Positions 1 to 7,267 of a stretch of DNA of 15,798 nt are shown here, piece after piece; within the stretch, counting starts at the first letter, position 1; every line of letters begins with the position of its first letter. The position numbers and the translations under genes were made by a program. The DNA is from an uncultured Collinsella sp. (lineage in GTDB: Bacteria > Actinomycetota > Coriobacteriia > Coriobacteriales > Coriobacteriaceae). The notes beneath the pieces were generated by a model. It had not been told where the DNA came from, searched no databases, and worked only from the letters and a program-made list of their open reading frames with translations. Location: assembly GCA_902494135.1 (NCBI GenBank), contig CABUSE010000018.1:1-15798 (forward strand), read 5' to 3'.

Positions 1-75
1 CCTATTAGCTCAGGGGATTAGAGCGTCTGCCTCCGGAGCAGAAGGCCGTTGGTTCGAATCCAACATGGGGCACCA
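1..75 (+). tRNA. tRNA-Arg (anticodon CCG), 5' end cut by the window
   Basis: The cloverleaf can be drawn by hand. The D arm is GCTC/GAGC around the loop AGGGGATTA. The anticodon stem TCTGC/GCAGA encloses the loop CTCCGGA, giving anticodon CCG, which reads the Arg codon CGG. The T arm is GTTGG/CCAAC with loop TTCGAAT. The acceptor 3' strand ATGGGGC is followed by discriminator A and an encoded CCA. The visible 5' acceptor bases CCTAT pair with positions 66-70 of the tRNA, so only the first two nucleotides (expected GC) lie before the window. The gene is intact as far as can be seen. No integrase or repeated 3' end suggests use as an attachment site. Confidence 0.96.
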
Positions 76-86
76 TCGAACGTAAG

Positions 87-123
87 ACCGTCCGAACCTC
101 GCATGGTCCGGGCGGTTTTTCTT
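87..123 (+). terminator. Intrinsic terminator of the tRNA-Arg gene
   Basis: A 12-bp stem starts with ACCGTCCG and ends with GGTCCGGGCGGT, with one A-C mismatch, one G-U pair and a 6-base loop. A run of five T (116-120), then CTT, follows. It starts 12 bases after the tRNA CCA and ends about 15-30 bases before the next gene, so it should end tRNA transcription and separate it from the ATPase gene. Confidence 0.88.
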
Positions 124-151
124 ATACCGACGCGACGTGATGGGACGTGGT

Positions 152-2875
152 ATGGAAGCAACGGATATCGAGCGCGGACTCTCGACCGCCGAGGTCGAGG
201 AGCGCATCGCCGCCGGTAAGATCAACCGCAACATGGAGCTCAAGACCAAGTCGGTCAAAGAGCTCATCATCGAGAACCTCTGCACGCTGTTCAATTTGAT
301 CAACGTGATCTTGGCGTTCCTGGTCATTTTGACCGGTTCGTTTAAGAATCTGACGTTCCTGTTCGTGGTGTTCCTCAATACCGCTATTGGCGTCATTCAG
401 TCCATGCGTTCCAAGAAGATGGTCGATAAGCTCACACTTCTGACCTCCAAGAAGGCCATCGCGGTGCGCGACGGTGCCGAGGTGGAGCTCGACTTGGACC
501 AGATCGTGCTCGACGACATCATCCGCCTGGGGCGCGGCGACCAGATTCCCGCTGACGCCGTGGTGGTTTCGGGCGAGGCGCTCGTGAACGAGAGCCTGCT
601 GACGGGCGAGAGCGACCTTATTAAGAAGCAGCCCGGTTCCGAGCTCATGAGCGGCAGCTTTATCGACTCGGGCCTGCTGCGCGCTCGCGTGATCCATGTC
701 GGCGCCGACAACTACGTGGCCAAAATTAATAACGAGGCCAAGTACGTCAAAAAGGTCAATTCCGAGATCATGAACGCGCTTAATGCCATCGTGCGCTTTG
801 CGAGCATCATCATGATCCCGCTCGGTTTGGCGTTGTTTGCCTCGAGTGTGAGCGAGCTGTGGGATGCCGCGGGAACCCCGGGCGATAGCGCGCTTTCGTG
901 GTGCTTCTCCGAGCTGTTGGCTGGTCATGTGCCTTCGTCGGCACTGCTGTCCACGGTGGGCGCCCTGCTGGGCATGATTCCGCAGGGCCTGGTGCTGCTG
1001 ACTTCGTCGGTGCTCGCGATTGCCACGGTGCGTCTGGCGCGTCGCAAGGTGCTGGCACAGCAGCTCTACTGCATCGAGACGCTCGCGCGCGTCGACGTGC
1101 TGTGCCTGGACAAGACGGGCACCATTACCTCGGGTCGTATGGAGGTCGAGGGCACGTATCCGCTGCCGGTTGAGGGCGTGAGCCTAGGCGCCAGCTCGGA
1201 CGAGGCGGCTGTTCCCGTCGATACCACGGTGCTCGATTTCGCGCTGGCTAACGTGGCACGTGCGACTTCGGCCGATGCCAACGAGACCTGCCAGGCGCTG
1301 CTCAACTATTACGCCGATCGCCCGGTCGAGGTGTCTGAGCCGCTGTCGGTCATTCCATTCTCGTCGTCTAAAAAATGGAGCGGCGCTTCTTTTGCGCAGG
1401 GCTCCTATGTGATGGGCGCCGCGCAGTTTGTGCTTTCCGAGCGTGTGTTTTCGCAGGTCGAGAACCGTGTCGCCGAGCTTGCCGATACCTGCCGCGTGCT
1501 CGTGGTGGCGCGCGTGGACGGCTTTACGCCCGATGGGGATATGGTGGGCGAGGCCGAGCCCGTTGGCTTTGTGACCATCCGCGACGAGATTCGTACCTCG
1601 GCGGCCGAGACCATCGGCTACTTTAACGAGCAGGGCGTGATCCTCAACGTGATCAGTGGCGACGACCCGCGTACGGTGTCGTCGATCGCGCGCGTGGTGG
1701 GCGTGCCGGGGGCGGACGCTTATGTGGACGCCACGACGCTCGATACACCGGCCAAGCTTGATGCCGCAGTGGACCGCTACCATGTCTTTGGTCGTGTGAC
1801 CCCGCAGCAGAAGCGCGAGCTCGTGCAGGCGCTCAAGCGCCGCGAGCACACCGTGGCCATGACGGGCGACGGCGTCAACGACGTGCTGGCGCTCAAGGAG
1901 GCCGACTGCTCCGTGGCCATGGCGGCCGGCTCCGATGCCGCGCGCAACGTGGCCGAGATCGTACTCGTCGACAACGACTTTGCCTCGATGCCCGCCGTGG
2001 TGGCCGAGGGCCGTCGCTCCATCAACAACCTGCAGCGCTCGGCCTCGCTATTCCTGACCAAGACGCTGTTCTCGATGGGCCTGGCGGCGCTGTGTATCGC
2101 GCTGCCGCCGTACCCCTTCGAGCCCATCCAGATGACGCTCATCAACTTCTTCTGCATCGGCGCGCCGGGCTTTGTGTTGGGCCTGGAGCCCAACAATGCT
2201 CGCGTGAAGGGTGCGTTTTTGAGCAACGTACTCAAGCGTGCATTGCCGGCGTCGATTGCAGTCATTTTGGCTGCGGCGCTCGATATCTTTGTGGCGCGCG
2301 TGTTTGGCTTTAGCCAGCTCACGCTGTCTACGATGTGTCTGCTTACGTCGTGCGCGGCGAGCGTCAGCCTGATCTGGCGCATCTCGCAGCCTCTCACGCC
2401 CTTACGTGTTGTGCTCTTTGTGTTTGTAGTCGCCGGCATCCTGGTGGGCGTTATCGGATTCCCGGAGCTGCTGTCCATTGCCAACCTGTCGATGGGCCAG
2501 ATGGTTATCTTGGCTGTTATCGTGGTCTTTACCTGCTCGGTGTTCTTTAAGCTCGCCACGATGATGGATTCGCTCAAGCCGCGTCGTCGTCATGCCGCAA
2601 CTGGTTTTGGCCGTGGTGTGCGCGTCCACCTGGGTCGCGGTGGCGGCAAGGTGAGCTCGACGGGTTCGACAGCCGAGCGTTTTGCCAAGCGCGTCGCCGC
2701 CGACATGGCGCAGCGCCGCGAAGACCGCACCGCTCGCGAGGCCGAGTCCCGTGCACTCGAGGGCGTGGCCCAGGCCCAGCCCAAGAAAAAGAAGAGTACC
2801 GGAGCCAAGCGCTCTCGCGTGACCAAGTCCGCCCAAGGCATCAAAGTCTCGATGCCAAGCAAAAAGAAGAAGTAA
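152..2875 (+). CDS. P-type cation-transporting ATPase (CtpE/Exp7-like, probably Ca2+ or a related divalent cation)
   Basis: An ATP-driven cation pump of the plasma membrane, about 907 residues. Counted from the ATG at 152, the actuator motif TGES is at 151-154, the phosphorylated Asp is in DKTGT (Asp320), the nucleotide-site segment KKWSG is around 407-411 and the hinge motif TGDGVND is at 571-577. About ten TM helices are visible: two before the actuator domain, two before DKTGT and six after the hinge. There is no N-terminal metal-binding CxxC domain, which argues against a heavy-metal P1B pump. The overall pattern resembles mycobacterial CtpE and streptococcal Exp7/CaxP, which are tied to calcium; the ion here is inferred. 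The M4 motif reads PQGL (277-280) where many P2 pumps have PEGL. Residues about 804-907 form a Lys/Arg-rich tail after the last helix. GTG at 137 and ATG at 140 are in frame but lack a ribosome site. ATG 152 has GGGA six bases upstream and fits the family N-terminus. Confidence 0.9.
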   Translation: MEATDIERGLSTAEVEERIAAGKINRNMELKTKSVKELIIENLCTLFNLINVILAFLVILTGSFKNLTFLFVVFLNTAIGVIQSMRSKKMVDKLTLLTSKKAIAVRDGAEVELDLDQIVLDDIIRLGRGDQIPADAVVVSGEALVNESLLTGESDLIKKQPGSELMSGSFIDSGLLRARVIHVGADNYVAKINNEAKYVKKVNSEIMNALNAIVRFASIIMIPLGLALFASSVSELWDAAGTPGDSALSWCFSELLAGHVPSSALLSTVGALLGMIPQGLVLLTSSVLAIATVRLARRKVLAQQLYCIETLARVDVLCLDKTGTITSGRMEVEGTYPLPVEGVSLGASSDEAAVPVDTTVLDFALANVARATSADANETCQALLNYYADRPVEVSEPLSVIPFSSSKKWSGASFAQGSYVMGAAQFVLSERVFSQVENRVAELADTCRVLVVARVDGFTPDGDMVGEAEPVGFVTIRDEIRTSAAETIGYFNEQGVILNVISGDDPRTVSSIARVVGVPGADAYVDATTLDTPAKLDAAVDRYHVFGRVTPQQKRELVQALKRREHTVAMTGDGVNDVLALKEADCSVAMAAGSDAARNVAEIVLVDNDFASMPAVVAEGRRSINNLQRSASLFLTKTLFSMGLAALCIALPPYPFEPIQMTLINFFCIGAPGFVLGLEPNNARVKGAFLSNVLKRALPASIAVILAAALDIFVARVFGFSQLTLSTMCLLTSCAASVSLIWRISQPLTPLRVVLFVFVVAGILVGVIGFPELLSIANLSMGQMVILAVIVVFTCSVFFKLATMMDSLKPRRRHAATGFGRGVRVHLGRGGGKVSSTGSTAERFAKRVAADMAQRREDRTAREAESRALEGVAQAQPKKKKSTGAKRSRVTKSAQGIKVSMPSKKKK

Positions 2876-2885
2876 CTACGCGCCC

Positions 2886-2933
2886 TGGCGATGTTGAATT
2901 GGTGCCTTGCTCCTATGGGGCCGTGGCGATGTT
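2886..2933 (+). repeat. Direct repeat pair TGGCGATGTT in a promoter region
   Basis: TGGCGATGTT occurs at 2886-2895 and again at 2924-2933, 38 bases apart start to start. With the bases in front, 12 of 13 positions match (CCCTGGCGATGTT against CCGTGGCGATGTT). The second copy runs into the -10-like element of the zinc-ribbon gene, so the pair could be a regulator site. A second short repeat, TTGAATTG, lies at 2894-2901 and 2953-2960. No regulator is identified. Confidence 0.45.
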
Positions 2934-2938
2934 ATGCT
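2930..2938 (+). promoter_or_regulatory. Likely extended -10 promoter of the zinc-ribbon gene
   Basis: TGTTATGCT carries a TGN extension in front of TATGCT (2933-2938), placing a transcription start near 2945, about 35 bases before the GTG start. No good -35 is seen at the normal distance; TTGCTC at 2907 would be 20 bases away. The gap 2876-2978 has no convincing terminator for the upstream ATPase gene. Confidence 0.45.
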
Positions 2939-2978
2939 CTAACCTCGATTATTTGAATTGCTTCGAAAAGAGGATGCC

Positions 2979-4121
2979 GTGATCTGCCCGCATTGCCTTA
3001 AGACTATCGAGGACGGCGCCTCGTTCTGCCCCTACTGCAACGCCTATGTGGGTCCGGGCGATGGTCCCGAGCACACCGAGTTCGTGTTCTGCGAGGGCTG
3101 CGGTGCCCGTCTTTCTCCGCATGATCGTACGTGTCCCAAATGCGGACGCCCCGCTCCGGGTATCCTCTCCGAGGACGCGGCCGCATCCGACCTGGCAGCG
3201 GGCCGCACGGCGGGCTTTCCGCGCCTAACGCAAGAGCAGATCGATACCGAGGTGCCTCATGCGCCCGCCTCGGCTGCCGTGGTTCTTTCGGACGCTGCCG
3301 ATCCCAACGAGACCTGCGTGCTGCCGGCTTTCGATAAGGATTTCGGTATCCCCAAGGTCGATATTCCCACGCCCGTTTCCCTGCATGACGAAGCCCAAAA
3401 ACCCAAGCGCAAGGTGCATCCCGACGAGGACGCCTATCACAAGCACAAGCGTCATATCCCCAAGCCGCTCATTATCATCGCGGTCCTTGCCTTTGTGTGC
3501 GGTGGTGCCTATTGGTTCGTGACGACCGATCCCATGGGTGTTATGCCCGGCTTCTATGACCAGTTTGGCCAGGCCGCGCAGACGACCTTCCCTACGCGCC
3601 AAAAGGGTGAGGCGACTGAGGACGATACCAAGCAGGACGATTCTGCCGAGGTGGTCCAGGAAGAAACCGTGCTGACCGATGATCAGCTCTATACCAGGCT
3701 CGACGGTCTGTATCAGGCCATCGTGTCCTACGGTGACGAGGACCAGATCGGCGAGGTCATCGATTCTTTTAACAACGGCTATCTTCGAACGCCGCTGTCC
3801 ACCCGTCAGGAGCTGTCGCAGAGTGCTTACGCCCTGCGCGACCAGATCAAAAAGACGCAAGATGAGCTCAACAACCTTAAGTACCAAGACGATACGGTCT
3901 ATGCGGATGACATCGCCCACTTAAAGCAGCTTGCCGAGTGGATGTACGAGCGTGTCGACGTGATCTGTCAGAGCTGGGATATCTCGCTGGCCATTCCCGA
4001 TGGTGAGTCGATGAGTTCCCACCAAAGCGATATCCTGGCGCCCATCGCACAGGGCGGCAACAGCGCGCTGAATCAGTACGACGCCAACGTGGGCTCCTGG
4101 AAGCCGCAGCAGCGTTCCTAA
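2979..4121 (+). CDS. Membrane-anchored double zinc-ribbon protein, function unknown
   Basis: A 380-residue single-pass membrane protein. Two zinc ribbons open it: Cys3, Cys6, Cys17, Cys20, then Cys38, Cys41, Cys52, Cys55, each a CxxC pair set. An acidic, low-complexity linker follows (about 60-140), then a Lys/His-rich stretch (141-162), one TM helix (about 163-181) and an extracytoplasmic part. Residues 184-232 look disordered and acidic; 233-335 are helical with coiled-coil character. The basic residues before the TM place the ribbons in the cytoplasm by the positive-inside rule. I chose GTG 2979 because AAAGAGG ends five bases upstream and the protein then begins MICPHC; a TTG at 2958 is in frame but has no such site. 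Zinc ribbons of this kind often mediate protein contacts, and the role here is unknown. A possible promoter and direct repeats lie upstream. Confidence 0.8.
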   Translation: MICPHCLKTIEDGASFCPYCNAYVGPGDGPEHTEFVFCEGCGARLSPHDRTCPKCGRPAPGILSEDAAASDLAAGRTAGFPRLTQEQIDTEVPHAPASAAVVLSDAADPNETCVLPAFDKDFGIPKVDIPTPVSLHDEAQKPKRKVHPDEDAYHKHKRHIPKPLIIIAVLAFVCGGAYWFVTTDPMGVMPGFYDQFGQAAQTTFPTRQKGEATEDDTKQDDSAEVVQEETVLTDDQLYTRLDGLYQAIVSYGDEDQIGEVIDSFNNGYLRTPLSTRQELSQSAYALRDQIKKTQDELNNLKYQDDTVYADDIAHLKQLAEWMYERVDVICQSWDISLAIPDGESMSSHQSDILAPIAQGGNSALNQYDANVGSWKPQQRS

Positions 4122-4159
4122 AATTAGTTCGCCATAGTCGGCATAACCTACGTGCGCAA

Positions 4160-4189
4160 TTGATGTAAGCCTGTGCTTATTGCTACAAT
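4160..4189 (+). promoter_or_regulatory. Sigma-A-type promoter for the cyclophilin-TPR operon
   Basis: TTGATG (4160-4165) and TACAAT (4184-4189) are separated by 18 bases, and TG at 4181-4182 gives an extended -10 as well. The start would fall near 4196, leaving a leader of about 33 bases that contains AGGAAGGA before the ATG at 4229. This is the best promoter in the window. The rest of the gap 4122-4228 shows no terminator for the upstream gene. Confidence 0.65.
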
Positions 4190-4228
4190 TCGTACAAATA
4201 TGCTTTAAACGCACGAGGAAGGAACCAC

Positions 4229-4771
4229 ATGTTTGGTTTTAAGAAAGAGCTCTACACGCCCGAGTATCAGCTTGCCGGCGACGAGTGCGCCGTAATCGAG
4301 ACGTCGAAGGGTACCATCAAGGTCAGGTTTGACGGCGAGGGCGCTCCCATTCATGTCGCGAACTTCTGCGAGCTTTCCACGATGGGTTTCTACGATGGCC
4401 TTAAGTTCCATCGCTATGTTCCCGGCTTCGTCATTCAGGGCGGCGACCCCAATACCCGCGATATGTCCGGCGCCGACGTCGCTGCCGGTCTTGAGGGCCC
4501 CGACGGCATGCCCGGTACCGGTGGCCCCGGCTACTGCATCAAGGGCGAGTTTGCCACCAATCCGCGCAACAGCCATGTCGATGGCGCCCTTGCCATGGCA
4601 CGCTCCATGGACCCCGATTCCGCGGGTTCGCAGTTCTACTTCTGCCTGGGCGCCCAGCATAACCTCGATTCCGGTTACACCGTCTTTGGTACCACGGTCG
4701 AGGGTCTCGATGTGATTTCGCAGCTGCGTGCCGGCGACGAGATCGTCCATGTCGAGATCGTTCACGAGTAA
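4229..4771 (+). CDS. Cyclophilin-type peptidyl-prolyl cis-trans isomerase
   Basis: This enzyme catalyses cis-trans isomerisation of peptide bonds before proline and so assists protein folding. The 180 residues hold one cyclophilin domain. FHR (60-62) carries the catalytic Arg62, FVIQGGDP lies at 67-74 with Gln70, GALAMAR is at 119-125 and GSQFYF at 133-138, all in the family order. The length is typical of small bacterial PpiB-like enzymes. I see no signal peptide or lipobox, so it is probably cytoplasmic. The ATG is set by AGGAAGGA with normal spacing and a promoter just upstream. The TPR gene follows after 11 bases, so the two are probably co-transcribed. I leave the symbol blank because several cyclophilin paralogues are common and I cannot tell which this is. 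Confidence 0.93.
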   Translation: MFGFKKELYTPEYQLAGDECAVIETSKGTIKVRFDGEGAPIHVANFCELSTMGFYDGLKFHRYVPGFVIQGGDPNTRDMSGADVAAGLEGPDGMPGTGGPGYCIKGEFATNPRNSHVDGALAMARSMDPDSAGSQFYFCLGAQHNLDSGYTVFGTTVEGLDVISQLRAGDEIVHVEIVHE

Positions 4772-4782
4772 AGGGGATTTCC

Positions 4783-6087
4783 TTGAATAGCCAGCTGATC
4801 CAACAGGGCCGCGCCGCTTACCGCGCGGGTGATTTTTCCGCTGCAGCCCAGATGCTTGGGGCGGCAAAGACTCCCGATGAGATTATGGGCGAGGCCGATC
4901 ACCTTCGTGGTAACGCCTTGATGCACGTGGGCATGTATGCCGAGGCCGCCGAGGCCTACGCCGCCGCCCTCAACGACGGCACCTATGGCAAGCGCGGCGC
5001 GCTGCTCACCAACCGCGGCAAGGCGCTCGCCGCCGTGGGCGACTACACGACGGCCGCTCAGGCGTTCTCTGCTGCTACGCAGGACGCTTCTTATGTCACG
5101 CCGTTCAAGGCCTATCTGGGCCTGGGTAACGCGCTGTTCCAGTCGGGCGACTATGCCAACGCGGGTACTGCCTTCCGTCAGGCTGCCATCGATGGCGCCA
5201 ATCCGGCTCCTGCCGCCGCGCTCGGCGAGCTCGGTCGTTGCTTCATCAAGCTCGGCCGTCCGGCGGATGCCGTGGAGACCTACCGCACGGCTATCGACTT
5301 TGCCGGCCCCCGCGACGACACGCGTGCGCTCAACGCCGGCATGGGTCAGGCGCTTTCTGCCGCCGGCCGTCCCTCCGACGCACTCGACGCCTTTAACGCC
5401 GCTACTGCCGATGGCATCTACCAGCTCACCTCCGAGCAGGCCGATGAGCTTGCCCGCGTGCACGATTCGCTTGCCGCGCTGTCTGCCCAGACGGCTATGG
5501 CCACGGCTCCGGCGCCCGCGATGGACGCTCCTGCCGTCGATCCGCTCGATCCTACGGGCGCGACCGGTCAGTTTATGCCCGATCCCTCGGACACCGGCTT
5601 CTTTACGCTGTCCGAGTCCGAGATGGTCCAGCAGGACCGTCAGGATCGTAAGCAGGCCAAGGTACGTCGTCGCCATCGCCACACGGGTCTCAAAGTCTTC
5701 ATCGTGCTGCTTCTGCTCATTTTGATCGCCGCGGGCGGTCTGGGCTTTGCCTACACGCGCGGCTTTGGCTTCCCGTCTCAGGAGTCTGTCGTTACCGATC
5801 TGTTCCAGGCTGCCGGCGACGGTGACACCGCAAAGGCCGAGTCTTGCCTGGCATCGAGCCTGTCCGAGGACGCTAAGTCGATGATCATCTCCTCGATTCC
5901 GCAGGGTGCCACCGTGTCCGTCGAGGGCATGGATCAGTCCATGACCGAGACGACCGCTAAGGTGAAGGCATCGCTGTCCAAGGGCGGCGAGCAGGAGTAC
6001 ACCGTCAAATTCGTGCGCTCCGACAACCATATCGGCTGGGCCGTTTCCTCGCTCGATATGGATTTCTCGGCTGCTGACAACCAGTAG
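4783..6087 (+). CDS. TPR-repeat, single-pass membrane protein with DUF4878-like outer domain
   Basis: 434 residues in three parts. Residues about 1-230 are Ala-rich tetratricopeptide-like helix pairs (for example around 39-66, 74-99, 110-137, 146-172 and 184-209), expected to bind partner proteins. A Pro/Ala-rich linker (about 235-270) and a strongly basic stretch (288-302) precede one TM helix (about 303-325). Residues about 334-430 resemble small NTF2/DUF4878-like domains with a conserved-looking FxxAxxxGD start; this assignment is by eye. The basic segment puts the TPR part in the cytoplasm and the C-terminus outside. The start is TTG: AAGGGGA lies six bases upstream and overlaps the stop of the cyclophilin gene region. 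Its layout mirrors the zinc-ribbon protein on the other side of the cyclophilin gene. The function is unknown. Confidence 0.82.
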   Translation: MNSQLIQQGRAAYRAGDFSAAAQMLGAAKTPDEIMGEADHLRGNALMHVGMYAEAAEAYAAALNDGTYGKRGALLTNRGKALAAVGDYTTAAQAFSAATQDASYVTPFKAYLGLGNALFQSGDYANAGTAFRQAAIDGANPAPAAALGELGRCFIKLGRPADAVETYRTAIDFAGPRDDTRALNAGMGQALSAAGRPSDALDAFNAATADGIYQLTSEQADELARVHDSLAALSAQTAMATAPAPAMDAPAVDPLDPTGATGQFMPDPSDTGFFTLSESEMVQQDRQDRKQAKVRRRHRHTGLKVFIVLLLLILIAAGGLGFAYTRGFGFPSQESVVTDLFQAAGDGDTAKAESCLASSLSEDAKSMIISSIPQGATVSVEGMDQSMTETTAKVKASLSKGGEQEYTVKFVRSDNHIGWAVSSLDMDFSAADNQ

Positions 6088-6109
6088 TGACCTTATGGGA
6101 TTTAGCTTT

Positions 6110-6142
6110 GCCCGGCGCTTCACCGCAAGTGAGGTGCCGGGC
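6110..6142 (+). terminator. Long hairpin between the TPR gene and mreB (terminator-like, weak T tract)
   Basis: Positions 6110-6123 pair with 6129-6142 without mismatch: 14 base pairs with two G-U pairs, outer arm GCCCGGC/GCCGGGC, loop CGCAA. The bases after it (TTGCGCTAG) are not a proper T run, so termination would be weak or helped by another factor. It may instead be a structured leader or mRNA boundary that separates the upstream operon from mreB. Confidence 0.5.
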
Positions 6143-6151
6143 TTGCGCTAG

Positions 6152-6157
6152 TATGAT
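6152..6157 (+). promoter_or_regulatory. Possible -10 element of the mre operon
   Basis: TATGAT lies 45 bases before the mreB start and just after the hairpin. No recognisable -35 is found; at 17-18 bases upstream the sequence is the right arm of the hairpin. GCTAGTA is repeated at 6147-6153 and 6160-6166 around it. The rest of the gap 6088-6202 shows nothing else clear. Confidence 0.35.
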
Positions 6158-6202
6158 GAGCTAGTAGTTTTCCAGCAATCATCCAACACATCAGGAGTTG
6201 CG

Positions 6203-7246
6203 TTGTTTTCTTTGATGGATATGTTCTTCGGTAGCTATGCGGGCGATCTTGCCATCGACCTCGGCACCGCAAATACGCTTGTCTCCGTGCGCGGCAAGGG
6301 CATCGTCATTCGCGAGCCCTCTGTTGTCGCCATCGACAAGAACGACGAGCGCATCCTGGCGGTCGGTATCGAGGCAAAGCGCATGCTCGGCCGTACGCCC
6401 GGCAACATCGTGGCCGTTCGTCCCCTGAAGGACGGCGTCATCGCCGACTTCGATGTTACCGAGGCCATGCTTCGCTACTTTATCGATAAGGCGTCCGAGA
6501 AGCGCTATCCGTGGACCCCGCGTCCGCGCGTTGTCGTCTGCGTTCCCTCCGGCGTCACGTCGGTCGAGAAGCGTGCTGTCTTTGAGGCCACGATCCAGGC
6601 TGGCGCTCGCCAGGCCTATCTGATCGAGGAGCCCATGGCTGCCGCTATCGGCGCCGACCTGCCCGTCGAGGAGCCCACCGGCTCCATGGTCATCGACATC
6701 GGTGGCGGTACCACCGAGGTTGCCGTTATCGCTATGGGCGGCATCGTCGTCTCGCAGTCTATCCGTATTGCAGGCGACGAGTTCGATCAGGCCATCCTCA
6801 CGCACGTTCGTGATGCCTACAACCTTGCCATCGGCGAGCGTACGGCAGAGGACATCAAGATCAAGGTCGGCTCCGCTGTGCCGCTCAAGGACGAGCTCGA
6901 CGTCGAGGTCAACGGTCGCGACGTGATCACCGGTCTGCCCAAGACCGTGCGCATCGAGAGCGAGGAGATTCGTCGCGCGCTCAACAAGCCGCTCGACGAG
7001 ATGGCCAAGGCCGTCAAGGACGCCCTCGATGCCACGCCGCCCGATCTTGCCTCTGACCTTATGTACTACGGCATTTTGCTGACCGGTGGTGGCGCTCTGC
7101 TACGCGGACTCGACGTGCGTCTGCGCGATGAGACCGGCGTTTCGGTCAACGTCAGCCCCACGGCGCTCGATAACGTCGTTAACGGCTGTGCCCGCGTGCT
7201 CGAGGCCAATGCGTTTGATGGCGGCTTCGTCCAGACCAATGCTTAA
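6203..7246 (+). CDS. mreB: Rod shape-determining protein MreB (actin-like)
   Basis: MreB polymerises on ATP under the cytoplasmic membrane and steers the elongation machinery. The 347 residues show the actin-family motifs: phosphate-1 DLGTANT (19-25), phosphate-2 DIGGGTTE (165-172) and the adenosine motif around TGGGALLRG (294-302). The length is normal for the family. The hydrophobic N-terminal patch, residues 1-10 (MFSLMDMFFG), could help membrane binding, as amphipathic N-termini do in some MreBs. The start is TTG at 6203, with AGGAG five bases upstream. An ATG at residue 5 is possible but has no site of its own. mreC follows after 21 bases, making mreB the first gene of the elongasome operon. 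Confidence 0.97.
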   Translation: MFSLMDMFFGSYAGDLAIDLGTANTLVSVRGKGIVIREPSVVAIDKNDERILAVGIEAKRMLGRTPGNIVAVRPLKDGVIADFDVTEAMLRYFIDKASEKRYPWTPRPRVVVCVPSGVTSVEKRAVFEATIQAGARQAYLIEEPMAAAIGADLPVEEPTGSMVIDIGGGTTEVAVIAMGGIVVSQSIRIAGDEFDQAILTHVRDAYNLAIGERTAEDIKIKVGSAVPLKDELDVEVNGRDVITGLPKTVRIESEEIRRALNKPLDEMAKAVKDALDATPPDLASDLMYYGILLTGGGALLRGLDVRLRDETGVSVNVSPTALDNVVNGCARVLEANAFDGGFVQTNA

Positions 7247-7267
7247 TTTCCAAAAGGTGGATTCCAT

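Noticed and set aside
1..75. tRNA-Arg as an attachment site of a mobile element
   Set aside because: There is no integrase, no repeated tRNA 3' end and no change of gene character downstream; the following genes are ordinary chromosomal ones.
10..396. Minus-strand open frame ending in DSNQRPSAPEADALIP
   Set aside because: The end is the antisense translation of the tRNA gene, a familiar artefact in gene lists. The rest is the shadow of the ATPase coding strand.
4937..5725. +1-frame open reading frame of 262 codons inside the TPR gene
   Set aside because: It is rich in Arg, Pro and Ser as expected from an out-of-frame reading of GC-rich codons, and it has no start signal.
4762..6123. 453-codon open frame on the minus strand opposite the TPR gene
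   Set aside because: It mirrors a GC-rich coding strand exactly, is Arg/Gly-rich without a recognisable domain, and no ribosome site or promoter was found. The + strand gene has TPR repeats, a TM helix and a good start.
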